A stretch of 38,767 bases of DNA from Candidatus Pacearchaeota archaeon (GCA_018304165.1 JAGVWS010000031.1:1-38767); one strand, 5' to 3'; counted from the stretch's first letter, positions 9,841-19,255 are shown. Notes: generated by a model from the letters alone, not told the origin. Program-made: numbers and translations.

Positions 9841-10974
9841 CTAACTCATTAATAATTTCTTAAACTTTTCCTTAAACCTCAAAACATCCTCTGCTGGCAT
9901 ACTGCTGCCGACGGCATTCTTGTGGCCTCCACCAGTAGCACCGGCGATTTCTTTTATGGCTTCTGTGGCTGGCTTTAAGATATCCCGCTTTGAGCGGATT
10001 GATATATTTGCCTTTGAGCCGGTAATATAACAAACAATAATTGTCTTATCAGAAAATTTATGAAATAATTCGTCAGAAATATCTGCGGACATGCTCATAT
10101 CCCCCCCATACTGGAAATAAAGAAGGTTGTTTTCTATGGGAGAATTCATGGCTTTAGAAATTAATTCCTGGTACTTCCTATTAATAAATGAAAATCTTTC
10201 AAGAAGAGTGTTCTTAGCTGATTCCTGAAAAATATCTGACGGGGACTTAACAGAGCAAAGAAATTTTATTGAAGAAATAACATTGGTAGTCCTGTCCTTG
10301 AGTCCAAAAGAGAAAATCATTCCTATTTTACCAACCTGGGTTTTGTAACGCCCGTCAGAAGCATCCTTGACTTGCTTCCAGAAATCAGGATATTGAAAAT
10401 ATAATTCTTCCGAGAATTCAGGCAAATAGGCATCAGCCAAACATCCAACCATTGCAATCCACATGTCTTCTTTTCTCTTAGTAACGAGCCAGGCCCAGTA
10501 AGTAGTGGGCTCTGAAGATTGGTGCTTAGAATTTAAAGTTCTTAAAGGATTAAAATATTCAACACCCTCCAAATTTGAAGGAACTGGAACATCATGATGA
10601 TCAATCCAAACAATAGGAATATTCTTTTTTCTGACAATATCTAAAAAATCCGGAGAAACCATGGCCTTATCAAGAATGAAAAGACAATCAGGGTTTAGCT
10701 CATCAATCTTGCGGGCATAAGAAGCCTTGAGTTCGGGAAATGACTTCACTGGAAATCCTTTTCCCCTGTCAATAAACCGGCGCAAAAGAAGAAAAGCGCA
10801 AAGCCCGTCGGTATCGTTGTCAAACAGAAAGAGAGGATTCTGGCTTTCTTCAAGACGCCTGCGAATAGCAGAGATTTGATCAACAGTTAACATAGAAGAA
10901 GAATTGGCAAACAAGATTGATAAATGTTTGCAGCCAAAAAATTGACATTCGATAATTTTAAAAGCCTCAATCAC
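9841..10974 (-). CDS. DHH-family phosphoesterase (RecJ-like)
   Basis: FLFDNDTDGLCAFLLLRRF, PIVWIDHHDVP, C-terminal GATGGGHKNAVGSSMP (DHHA1). True start may be ATG at 10893. Confidence 0.85.
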   Translation of the reverse strand: MIEAFKIIECQFFGCKHLSILFANSSSMLTVDQISAIRRRLEESQNPLFLFDNDTDGLCAFLLLRRFIDRGKGFPVKSFPELKASYARKIDELNPDCLFILDKAMVSPDFLDIVRKKNIPIVWIDHHDVPVPSNLEGVEYFNPLRTLNSKHQSSEPTTYWAWLVTKRKEDMWIAMVGCLADAYLPEFSEELYFQYPDFWKQVKDASDGRYKTQVGKIGMIFSFGLKDRTTNVISSIKFLCSVKSPSDIFQESAKNTLLERFSFINRKYQELISKAMNSPIENNLLYFQYGGDMSMSADISDELFHKFSDKTIIVCYITGSKANISIRSKRDILKPATEAIKEIAGATGGGHKNAVGSSMPAEDVLRFKEKFKKLLMS

Positions 10975-11071
10975 CTATATTTTTATTCATTTTATAATCA
11001 ATAAACATTATCTCTTATGTTTCTCGTAGTGTAAAAATTCCTGTCTTTGAATTTTTATCAATTGATAAACA

Positions 11072-12781
11072 CTATCTCCTGTGTTTTTCATATTCTCTTT
11101 CAATATCCTTTAATGTATTAGCATCTTCTACTTTCTTATCTGGCCTTATGACTTTTATTCTTGGAAAACGCAGGGCGTATCCTGAACTATAAGTTGGCGA
11201 TTTTTGTATGTTCTGGTATTGTACCATTGCGACTATTTTTGGCTTTACTATTACTTCTCTTCCTTCTTCTTTTTCAATGAGAGGTTTTAGGAGTTTTGTC
11301 ATTTCCTCAAAGCTCAGGCCAAGCTCGCTTTTTTCTTTCAGGCCTGTTGATACCTTCCCTACTTCAAGAAGCTCTCCTTCTCTGCCTTTACCTGCCAAGC
11401 ATGACACGCTATATGACGTCAGCCATCCTCCGCGTTTTCCTGTTCCATATTCAGCCTTCGTTATCACCAAGTCAAATTCATCTGCTTCCGGCTTTAGCTT
11501 AACAGCATATCCTATCCTCGCTCCGGGCTTGTAAGGAGAATCCAAGTTCTTTGCCATAACTCCTTCTTCTCCGGTCTCCAATGCCTCGCCGTAGAATTTC
11601 TCAACTTCTTTTTCATCGCTTGTTATTATCTGCTTTGCGAGTGAAACTCTGTATTTTTCTGTTTTGACAGTTCTTTCAAGCCTCTTTCTTCTTTCTATAA
11701 AGGGCTTTTCAAGGAGGCTTTCTCCGTCGATGTAAATCAAGTCAAACAAAACCAGTTCAACCGGAAGCTCTTTCTCAATCTTTTCAATGTTGTATATTCT
11801 CTTAATTCTCTGGCTTATATCCTGGAATGGCATGTATTTCTTTGTTTCAGGATCATAGCCTATTGCTTCTCCGTCAACTATCGCTGTTTCTGCCTTGATG
11901 TATTTCTTTGCGTACTTTACTAAGTCTGGGAATTGCCTGCTCACCTCTTCAAGGCGCCTTGTGTAAATTGTAATGTTTTCCTTATTCTTGCTTATTATGA
12001 CTCTAAAGCCGTCATATTTATATTCAAATGCTGCCGGTTTTCCTACAATTCTGAATGCATCTTCAATGCTGTCTGCTTTAGGGAAGAGCATTACTTTTAT
12101 GGGCTTTCCAGGCATCAGGCTCACTTCCTTCAATTTACTCACGCCCTCGCAGGCATAGTCAAAAACCAGCCCAAAATCAATTGTTAAGTCATAAGCTCTT
12201 TGAAGCAGTGCTTTATCTTCTTTTGTTTTTTCATCATTTGTAAAACAGGAATCAAATATTGCATCTCTCAATATCCCTCCCTTCACCCCGACTCTCATGT
12301 CTGACAGCAGCGTTCTCACTATGTATTTTGCTTCTTCCGGCGTCGCTTCTGATAAAAGCCCCGTTATTAATGAGAGTTTTTTCTCTACAGTTCCCTTCCC
12401 TTCAAATCCGGGCAGTTTTCTGAAATTGGTTATTATATTTTCTACTGTTAATTCTCTTCCGCCCGCTATTTTCTTCCTGTGCGCTATAATATCTTCTGCT
12501 ACTTCTCCAAGGTCTCCTCCCGCTTTCCACTTCTTCACTACTTCCTCCTTGCTCAGCCCTCCGGCAAGAGCTAATGCTTTAACAGTCAGCTGTTCACTCA
12601 CCCCAAGCACGCCTGCTTCGCTCTCCGGAAAGACATTTCCCTGAAGAAGATAAATTATGTCTCTTCTGTTTCTTTCTCTCTTTATTCCTTTGAGGAATTT
12701 TGCTATTATTTCGGTCTTCTCAAGCTTCTTCGTCGTGCTTTCAAGCCTTGAGTAAATCCCGCAGAGTTCAGAGTATTTCAT
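11072..12781 (-). CDS. lig: ATP-dependent DNA ligase
   Basis: Motif I EYKYDGFRV, DGEAIGYDP, LVLFDLIYIDGESLL, EEGVMAKNLDSPYKPG, ..VKLKPE. Confidence 0.97.
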   Translation of the reverse strand: MKYSELCGIYSRLESTTKKLEKTEIIAKFLKGIKRERNRRDIIYLLQGNVFPESEAGVLGVSEQLTVKALALAGGLSKEEVVKKWKAGGDLGEVAEDIIAHRKKIAGGRELTVENIITNFRKLPGFEGKGTVEKKLSLITGLLSEATPEEAKYIVRTLLSDMRVGVKGGILRDAIFDSCFTNDEKTKEDKALLQRAYDLTIDFGLVFDYACEGVSKLKEVSLMPGKPIKVMLFPKADSIEDAFRIVGKPAAFEYKYDGFRVIISKNKENITIYTRRLEEVSRQFPDLVKYAKKYIKAETAIVDGEAIGYDPETKKYMPFQDISQRIKRIYNIEKIEKELPVELVLFDLIYIDGESLLEKPFIERRKRLERTVKTEKYRVSLAKQIITSDEKEVEKFYGEALETGEEGVMAKNLDSPYKPGARIGYAVKLKPEADEFDLVITKAEYGTGKRGGWLTSYSVSCLAGKGREGELLEVGKVSTGLKEKSELGLSFEEMTKLLKPLIEKEEGREVIVKPKIVAMVQYQNIQKSPTYSSGYALRFPRIKVIRPDKKVEDANTLKDIEREYEKHRR

Positions 12782-12799
12782 AATATAACTTAAACAAGC

Positions 12800-13285
12800 T
12801 TATTTAATTAATTTTGCGAATTTAGTACGGTAGCCAGTTAGTTGTTCTTGCCCAAGCCGGGATATAAAGTCTAGTAGGCGCCCATTAAATTCCTCAGCAT
12901 TTTTTATAGCTTTCTCTGTGTCTTCCTTGATTATCTTAAAACCAACATAATATTGCTTATCAATTCTTTCAGATTTGGCTAGGATTATATCGGAGTTATC
13001 TAAGTCAAAGATTTCTTTCATTAAAATTACTGAGCCCATATGGTTCTCGCATTTTATTCCCGTCTTAAAAAGAAGGGAAGTAAGCATATGATACATGCTG
13101 TAATAAGTTGAAGCCACAGCTTCTGCAAGAAGGCCGCTTTTAAGCAGTACTCTTGAAGCAGTCAGGCTATCCATAGATTTATTTATATCTGCTTCCCTGA
13201 TATTCTCATTAGGCTCCACAAGCTGGAGCTTTTTATTCTTTCTCAGTTTATTTAAAAAATTTATTCCTCTCATAATATCTCTCAA
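12800..13285 (-). CDS. HEPN-domain protein
   Basis: SLTASRVLLKSGLLAEAVASTYYSMYHMLTSLLFKTGIKCENHMGSV. Confidence 0.8.
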   Translation of the reverse strand: MRDIMRGINFLNKLRKNKKLQLVEPNENIREADINKSMDSLTASRVLLKSGLLAEAVASTYYSMYHMLTSLLFKTGIKCENHMGSVILMKEIFDLDNSDIILAKSERIDKQYYVGFKIIKEDTEKAIKNAEEFNGRLLDFISRLGQEQLTGYRTKFAKLIK

Positions 13286-13808
13286 AGCCTTTTATTATTA
13301 TATGATTTTTTTCTATTTCTTTTATTAGGAGGCTGGATTTATCATACTTTCCTATTTTAACGCTCAATTTGCTGTCCAAAAGCCGGATGTTGTCCCTTAA
13401 ATCCCTGTTTTGGGTTTCAATATAAATGTCAATGTCGCTGTCTTTTCCGGCGAGTCCCTTTGCGTAACTTCCAAAAAGAACGGCCAGTTTTATTCTGGAG
13501 TCTTCTTGTATTTTGTCCACGATTATTCTTAGAGAAGGGTATCTACTGAGAAGCTTGACCAGCTTATAATTTTCAGATTTAATTATGTAAGATCTGGCTT
13601 CAGCAGTTTTCTTTAAAGAATATACTTTATTTTTACCTTTAATTTTATAATCTATAACGTTCTCTTTCTCCAATTCTTTAACCTTTCTCATGATAGTCAT
13701 TGGATTAGTAAATAGCTTCTTGGCAATTCCCCTTATGTGATTTTCTTCATTAGCTATATCTGCAACTATCTCAAGCTTGTAGTCCTGTTTGTAACTTTTT
13801 TGTTCCAT
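13248..13808 (-). CDS. winged-HTH + MNT nucleotidyltransferase
   Basis: IRGIAKKLFTNPMTIMRKVKELEKENVIDYK (wHTH) plus LFGSYAKGLAGKDSDIDIYIE; overlaps the HEPN gene by 38 bp. Confidence 0.85.
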   Translation of the reverse strand: MEQKSYKQDYKLEIVADIANEENHIRGIAKKLFTNPMTIMRKVKELEKENVIDYKIKGKNKVYSLKKTAEARSYIIKSENYKLVKLLSRYPSLRIIVDKIQEDSRIKLAVLFGSYAKGLAGKDSDIDIYIETQNRDLRDNIRLLDSKLSVKIGKYDKSSLLIKEIEKNHIIIKGFERYYERNKFFK

Positions 13809-13902
13809 ATGTAACTTAATTGTTATATGATTATTTAAAGCTTTCGCATAGTTCAGAGTGTTTCATAGTATTTATTAATATAAAGAGCTTTTAATACTTA
13901 GA

Positions 13903-14169
13903 ATGATAACTAAGATTAGCCTTTTTGAGAAGGTTGCTGTTAATATTTTTGCTCCAGCTGTTTATATTATCTGGAATATTGATAGTGAGGAAGAATGTAG
14001 ATTCAGGGATGTTCTCCGCCAGCATGTCCAAGATTATCGTGATATTTTAGCTCATTATAAGAACAATGTTTCCCTGAGTGAAAGTGCCTCTTATAATTAT
14101 AATACTATCTGCGGCTATCTTGCAAGAGGGGTTGCCAAGGCCAGAATGTGCTTAGAAAAAATAGTTTAA
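13903..14169 (+). CDS. hypothetical protein, 88 aa
   Basis: Intact intergenic ORF, no family recognised. Confidence 0.45.
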   Translation: MITKISLFEKVAVNIFAPAVYIIWNIDSEEECRFRDVLRQHVQDYRDILAHYKNNVSLSESASYNYNTICGYLARGVAKARMCLEKIV

Positions 14170-14247
14170 GACTCATAATACTTGCGAGAGTCCGCTCCCC
14201 GTTGCTTCGCAAAGCCAGTCTCACTTCATAGCTAAATTTATTAAGAT

Positions 14248-14805
14248 TTACCTTCCTCTTCTCTCCCACGCCCTCAGGGAAGGCCTGACCTTGAGTTCAG
14301 GGCTTCTGTGCCTCAATCCGCGCGCCTTTTTTCCTGCGCTTGTTAATCCTCTGTAAACTCTGTTCTTATTAGTTCCTCTAATTATCCAGCTTATTGTTGG
14401 ATCGCTTATTATCTCCGGCTTTGATGGGTCAATCATTATAACCTCATAAAAATAATGCTTTCCGTCCTTTCCTAAATTATATGAATTCAGAACTTCAAGG
14501 TTCGTGAATTTTTTCTGTGCCCTCTGCTCGGCAACCCACTGGTAATTCATTTTGAGAGTGAGGCGAACTGTCATTCTCTTTGAACGCCTGCCCCTTCTCG
14601 GCCTTGGCTTCTGCCTTCCCCCTCTCATAACTCTTACTCTTGCAATTATAAAGCCCTTCTTGTCCTTGTATCCGAGTGTTCTTGCTCTTCCAATATCTGT
14701 TGGTTTTTCAACTTTCACGACGCTGTTGCCCGCGCGCCAGTCAATCATTCTTTCTCTCAGAGAATTTCTTAAAGATTCCTTGATATAATAATAAGCGTTT
14801 GCCAT
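14248..14805 (-). CDS. rpl15e: ribosomal protein L15e
   Basis: MANAYYYIKESLRNS..., VRVMRGGRQKPRPRRGRRSKRM, GLTSAGKKARGLRHRS. Confidence 0.97.
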   Translation of the reverse strand: MANAYYYIKESLRNSLRERMIDWRAGNSVVKVEKPTDIGRARTLGYKDKKGFIIARVRVMRGGRQKPRPRRGRRSKRMTVRLTLKMNYQWVAEQRAQKKFTNLEVLNSYNLGKDGKHYFYEVIMIDPSKPEIISDPTISWIIRGTNKNRVYRGLTSAGKKARGLRHRSPELKVRPSLRAWERRGR

Positions 14806-14928
14806 GTTTAGTTAAGAAATAAATGGTTTAAAAACCTTAACATGCCTTTGCATGTTGGGGTCTCAAAGTCAGCATTACAAGACTTTGAAACTTTGAGATT
14901 GCCTGGATTTTTGAATATCCCGCCGTTT

Positions 14929-15579
14929 TTAAGAAGCTTTTCTAAGGCTGTCAATTCTTCTTGCAAGTCTTGCCTGGAAGAAATACTTCATCATTCTTCT
15001 TCCAGTTTCAAAAGAAGTTCTACCAAATGTCATCATTCCGTCTCTATGCCCGCCCATCCCAAATATCCCTGTATCTCTTACTCTTGTATCCCCGTACAAT
15101 CTCTGCACTTCTTCGGCCATTTCGGGAGTCCCACATTTTACATCCTCTCTGGTCATAGGTATGTCAAATCTTCTGCAGTAATCCCACATTACCTGAGAAT
15201 GAGAATGGAATACAAAATTTATGTCCGGGCTTGCCCGGTACAACGCCCAATGAGTGGGTGATTCAGAAGAGGCCTCTATTGGGCCTTTAGCAATGAGCCT
15301 GTCATCGGCGGGGTCATACATGATTACTCTGGAATAATGGCGGCCATCCATCAGCGCTCTTCCTCCTGTTTGAGAGCCAGTGACAATAAAACCTCCCTCC
15401 CTGCATCTTCTGCTTACATTGCCGTATCCAATTCCGGTTGGATATACTCCTATCAGCTCTTCCTGGTATAATAGCATTCTCCATACTTCGAGCTCTGCAA
15501 TGGCCCTAATCTCAAGCGGTCCGGCGGGTATCAATTCCTGATGAAATTTAATTACTCCGTCAACACTATCTTTTTTCAT
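14929..15579 (-). CDS. class II aldolase/adducin-family protein
   Basis: GIGYGNVSRRCREGGFIVTGSQTGG..., FVFHSHSQVMW (HxH metal site), RTSFETGRRMMKYF. Confidence 0.8.
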   Translation of the reverse strand: MKKDSVDGVIKFHQELIPAGPLEIRAIAELEVWRMLLYQEELIGVYPTGIGYGNVSRRCREGGFIVTGSQTGGRALMDGRHYSRVIMYDPADDRLIAKGPIEASSESPTHWALYRASPDINFVFHSHSQVMWDYCRRFDIPMTREDVKCGTPEMAEEVQRLYGDTRVRDTGIFGMGGHRDGMMTFGRTSFETGRRMMKYFFQARLARRIDSLRKAS

Positions 15580-15649
15580 TATATTAAAATTGTTAAATTT
15601 TTACTTATCAAAAACTTTAGTTTTTGATTAATTATAGAGAAAAACAACA

Positions 15650-16024
15650 TTAAAATACCTTGCCTTTTTGTCCTTTCTTTTTTTTATCTTTCCCTGAAGC
15701 ATGAACGACTCTCTCATAACACTCTTCTTTTAGGAATTCATCCAGCGATTCTATTCCATGATCATAGGACTCAAGCCTTCTATTATAGGAATCACTGATA
15801 ACAGCTATCCTTTTTTTATCCCCCTCATAATGAGTCCTGATTCTTATTATCTCCTCACTCCTCCATCTTAATTTTACCTCCACTACTTTCCCAACTATCC
15901 TGCTCAAATCTCCAGCCACCATTGGATGCTCATCAACGTAATACATGGGGTTTTGTCTTAAAATTCCAAGTATTAAAGCGAGTTTAGTTTCAGCATTCTT
16001 GTCAAGCCGTCCTGTCTTTGGCAT
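15650..16024 (-). CDS. hypothetical protein, 124 aa, Lys-rich tail
   Basis: Intact ORF with reasonable start; no family recognised. Confidence 0.6.
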   Translation of the reverse strand: MPKTGRLDKNAETKLALILGILRQNPMYYVDEHPMVAGDLSRIVGKVVEVKLRWRSEEIIRIRTHYEGDKKRIAVISDSYNRRLESYDHGIESLDEFLKEECYERVVHASGKDKKKKGQKGKVF

Positions 16025-16203
16025 AATTTAATGACTGAAAATCAGTTTATAATGATTTATATCCTCAATTAAGAATTGAGTCAGACTGGCGAGATAAGGT
16101 ATAAAACGAGAGACCAAAATATTTCCTCGTTGCTTTTTGTTCTCTCGAATATAACAACTGACAATTTGAGGAATTATTTAAGTCAGTTGCTATAAAAAGA
16201 AAA

Positions 16204-16293
16204 TGAGCCTGCGAGGATTTGAACCTCGGACCCCTGCCTTTCTGATTGCTTAAAGTATCAGAGCAGTGCTCTGCCGGGCTGAGCTACAGGCTC
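16204..16293 (-). tRNA. tRNA-Ile (anticodon GAT) with 16-nt intron at 37/38 (intron 16240-16255)
   Basis: GAGCCTG/CAGGCTC acceptor, CTGCT/GGCAG anticodon stem; loop CTGATA^CTTTAAGCAATCAGAA^A forms bulge-helix-bulge (CTGA:TCAG, 3-nt bulges TAC and AAA). Confidence 0.85.
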
Positions 16294-16407
16294 ATTCACA
16301 TTAAAGTTTATAGAAGCTGATTTAAAATCCTTTCTATGAAGCCTATGTTTAATTACTAATGAAGAATAATAAAGGAGTATAAATTCTTTAATCCTTTTAA
16401 TATTCTA

Positions 16408-16596
16408 ATGAGTACTATAAATGTTTCTGCTCCTAAAGAGCCTGCAGGGAGAAGGGCTGTTCTTATCGATGTTAAACATTCTAATCTCTCCTGCGAGCCT
16501 CAAGGCCTGAGAAGATTATTAGTTGATCTTGCTCATGAACTAGGCCAGAAAGTTTACGACAGAATGAAGACTGGCGAATTTCATTTAATATTTTAG
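16408..16596 (+). CDS. hypothetical protein, 62 aa
   Basis: ORF in a gene-sized gap; no family recognised. Confidence 0.4.
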   Translation: MSTINVSAPKEPAGRRAVLIDVKHSNLSCEPQGLRRLLVDLAHELGQKVYDRMKTGEFHLIF

Positions 16597-16796
16597 TGAT
16601 TAGTGTAAATTCGCACTAAACTTTTAATGGAGCAATATTAATGAACCTATAATAGCTATAAAATAGCCCATTAGAAAATAATTAATGTATAACAATTACC
16701 TGCAACTTAAATTACACCATTAAGCCTCATTAGACGATTTAAACTCATTATAAGGTGTCTACTTGGTCTGAATTATACCCAATCACCAAATAGTTT

Positions 16797-17543
16797 TTAA
16801 TCAGCTTCTATTAATTCAAGAACAAGCTTTCCGCCCCTGACAAGCCTGTAATTAGTTATGGGATAATTGAATGGCAGGTTCTTGAAATAGGATTTTCCGT
16901 CAGTGAAAGCTTTTATTTCAATCCCGTTCTCAAGCCTGTTTATCACAACGTCACCAAGGCTCTTCACTCCAGGAACTTCTATCTCATAAATTATTTTTTC
17001 TCCAAGCCTCCTGACGCTTGACTTCGCTTCTTCTCTTGGAAGCTTTGAGAACTTCCTTGCTTTCTCTGCAGATATCCTGTTGTTTGGAATGACTTCTTTA
17101 ATCTCCTCAATTTCTCCTATCTCCTCAATGACATTTCTCCCATCTCCTTCAAATCCCCCCCTTGCAGCATCCCCAAATCTCCTTACATTTATTCTTGGTT
17201 CTCCATTGCTGGAGGCGGTAATGCTGATGCTTATTCCGGACTGCTTTATGTTCTGAAATGCAGGTTCTTTCTTGATATTGTCTGCAGATTTTATTCTTTT
17301 GCTATTTCCATTATTCGCTTCGCGCATGATGCTGTTCATATTTTTCATTATCTCATTTGAAATGTTTCCAAGCAGCGAGCCGAATCCTGGAGGGAACTGT
17401 TTTAAAGAGCCAAAATCATCCTTTCCGAGCATCCCATAATCCCTTGGATTGTAATTTCTGCTTAAATCAAGCCCGCAATTTTGGCAGAAATTGCTTTCTT
17501 TAGAAGTTTTCTCTCCGCACCTCATGCATTTTTTGCCGAACAT
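16797..17543 (-). CDS. zinc-ribbon protein with Hsp20-like C-terminal beta domain
   Basis: N-terminal CMRCGEKTSKESNFCQNCG; C-term EKIIYEIEVPGVKSLGDVVINRLENGIEIKAF...YFKNLPFNYPI. Confidence 0.65.
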   Translation of the reverse strand: MFGKKCMRCGEKTSKESNFCQNCGLDLSRNYNPRDYGMLGKDDFGSLKQFPPGFGSLLGNISNEIMKNMNSIMREANNGNSKRIKSADNIKKEPAFQNIKQSGISISITASSNGEPRINVRRFGDAARGGFEGDGRNVIEEIGEIEEIKEVIPNNRISAEKARKFSKLPREEAKSSVRRLGEKIIYEIEVPGVKSLGDVVINRLENGIEIKAFTDGKSYFKNLPFNYPITNYRLVRGGKLVLELIEAD

Positions 17544-17878
17544 ATTATCTTTATCAATTTTGTTGCTTTAAATAGTTTATGAATTTGATTTTGTTTGACG
17601 AGAAGAGGTTATTTCTGGATAAGACAACATGATTCTTCATAAAAACATTGGTGATTAGACAATAATTGCACCAATAAGTTACCTCAGAACCAAGAATAAT
17701 TAACTGATAACCTGTAAAACACCAACGTAAGCTGCATGTAAGTGTCTGGCATATTAATTGATATTAAGGTGGTTATTTATAATGAGCATAAAGGCTATTG
17801 ATGATAGTTATATCAAAAATTAGTGCGGAATTTAGCTAATCACCAAACATTTAATAATCTCTTCTTCATGCTTTTTCC

Positions 17879-18400
17879 ATGGAAAAACCAGAGATTATTG
17901 CCGGCTTGCGTTCAGCTTTAACAAGGGGATATTCTCTGGAATTTGCCAAGAAGAGCTTTGTAAATTCCGGTTACAATCTGCAGGACGTCGAAGATTCTGC
18001 TTCTATTCTTGTATCGGGAGCAGGCGGAGTTTCAAGCAGCAGCTTTGCAAATAATCTTATAACTTCTCCTTCGGCAACTCCTTCGGCAGCTCCTTCGGCA
18101 GCCCCGCAGCCTCGGGCAATGCAGCAAACAGCTTATCCGGTTGCCATTGCGCCCCAACCGCAATCGCTTGGGCAGCAATCACTTTCTCAATCACCTTCTT
18201 TCAGGCCCCTTCCAAGAATTCCTCCGCAGATTGAAAACTATAAAAGAACGACCGACGAGGCGGGAAGGCCGAGAAGGAGAGGGTTGTGGCTCGTTATATT
18301 ATTAATAATCATCTTTCTTATTGTTCTGGGGGTTCTTGGATTGCTGATTTTCAAAAGAGAACTCGTGGAAAGTATGCTTCAGGGCTGGGGGTTGATATGA
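17879..18400 (+). CDS. hypothetical protein with Ala/Pro/Ser linker and C-terminal TM helix
   Basis: PSATPSAAPSAAPQP linker; LWLVILLIIIFLIVLGVLGLLIF TM. Confidence 0.7.
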   Translation: MEKPEIIAGLRSALTRGYSLEFAKKSFVNSGYNLQDVEDSASILVSGAGGVSSSSFANNLITSPSATPSAAPSAAPQPRAMQQTAYPVAIAPQPQSLGQQSLSQSPSFRPLPRIPPQIENYKRTTDEAGRPRRRGLWLVILLIIIFLIVLGVLGLLIFKRELVESMLQGWGLI

Positions 18401-18765
18401 GCGTTCCAGCGGAAATAATAGATCTTACCATGATTGCATTGAGCAGCCGCTGGCTTCCCTCTCCAGATCCGAATATTACAAGCGTAAGAAACCTGGACAA
18501 ACTTCAGGGGCTGTTTCCAGAAACTGATGTTTACCAGCCGGTAGTCTTCAACGAACCAACCTATGAAGATGATTTTGGTTTATATTTAAGGCCAATTAAG
18601 GGCTTTAGCGAAGAGGAAGTGACTGTTTTTAACTCTGACAAAGTCGGTTATGACTGCTTCAATTGCAATAAAATAGTTATTGCTTCCCCAATCTTAGAGG
18701 CTTCCTATGGTCATATTAGGGCCAGTTGTAGAGAATGCCGAGCACCAATTTCCAGGAAAGCTTGA
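18397..18765 (+). CDS. hypothetical protein with C-terminal zinc-finger-like CxxC pairs
   Basis: ATGA overlap with upstream gene supports ATG at 18397 (listed ORF starts 18286); CFNCNK...CRECRAP. Confidence 0.6.
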   Translation: MSVPAEIIDLTMIALSSRWLPSPDPNITSVRNLDKLQGLFPETDVYQPVVFNEPTYEDDFGLYLRPIKGFSEEEVTVFNSDKVGYDCFNCNKIVIASPILEASYGHIRASCRECRAPISRKA

Positions 18766-19255
18766 GAATTTTTTAAGAAAGTTATGTCCGTTCCTTCTGT
18801 TTCACGTTAGTTATTAGCTTGATTGACATTATTGGTTCCAGTATTTCTGATATATAGACAACTGCGTTACTTATATGACATGCTTTTTGCAGTTCTCTAT
18901 CTGTCTAACTGCATCCTTCTTGTAACCTAACCTGTGCAGTTATCCATAATTCTAATTTAGCAATAGATTTATGAAAATCAATTATTAATTTTAATCCGCT
19001 TAGTGAACATGAGTAAACTTTTGCCAGCATTTGTCAGCAATTACCTAGATGAACCTGCTATAAAAATTATATCTAACTATAGCCAAGGACTTTAGTATTT
19101 CCCCATTTTGTCATTGGCTATTTAGGGAAAGACTTGTGTCTTTCACTATAATGATAGAATTATTCCGATAACTATATTGCTTTTATAATATAATTCATCG
19201 GAGATACTTAAGCCATAGATAACTCTAAATACAATGTTCTATCCTTTTCATTATT

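Noticed and set aside
11208-12644. Plus-strand ORFs (108, 68, 84, 61, 115 aa) opposite the DNA ligase
   Set aside because: Shadow ORFs antisense to a confident gene, Ser/Phe/Leu-rich composition.
14842-15261. Plus-strand 139-aa ORF opposite the class II aldolase-like gene
   Set aside because: Antisense shadow; composition and motifs fit the minus-strand gene.
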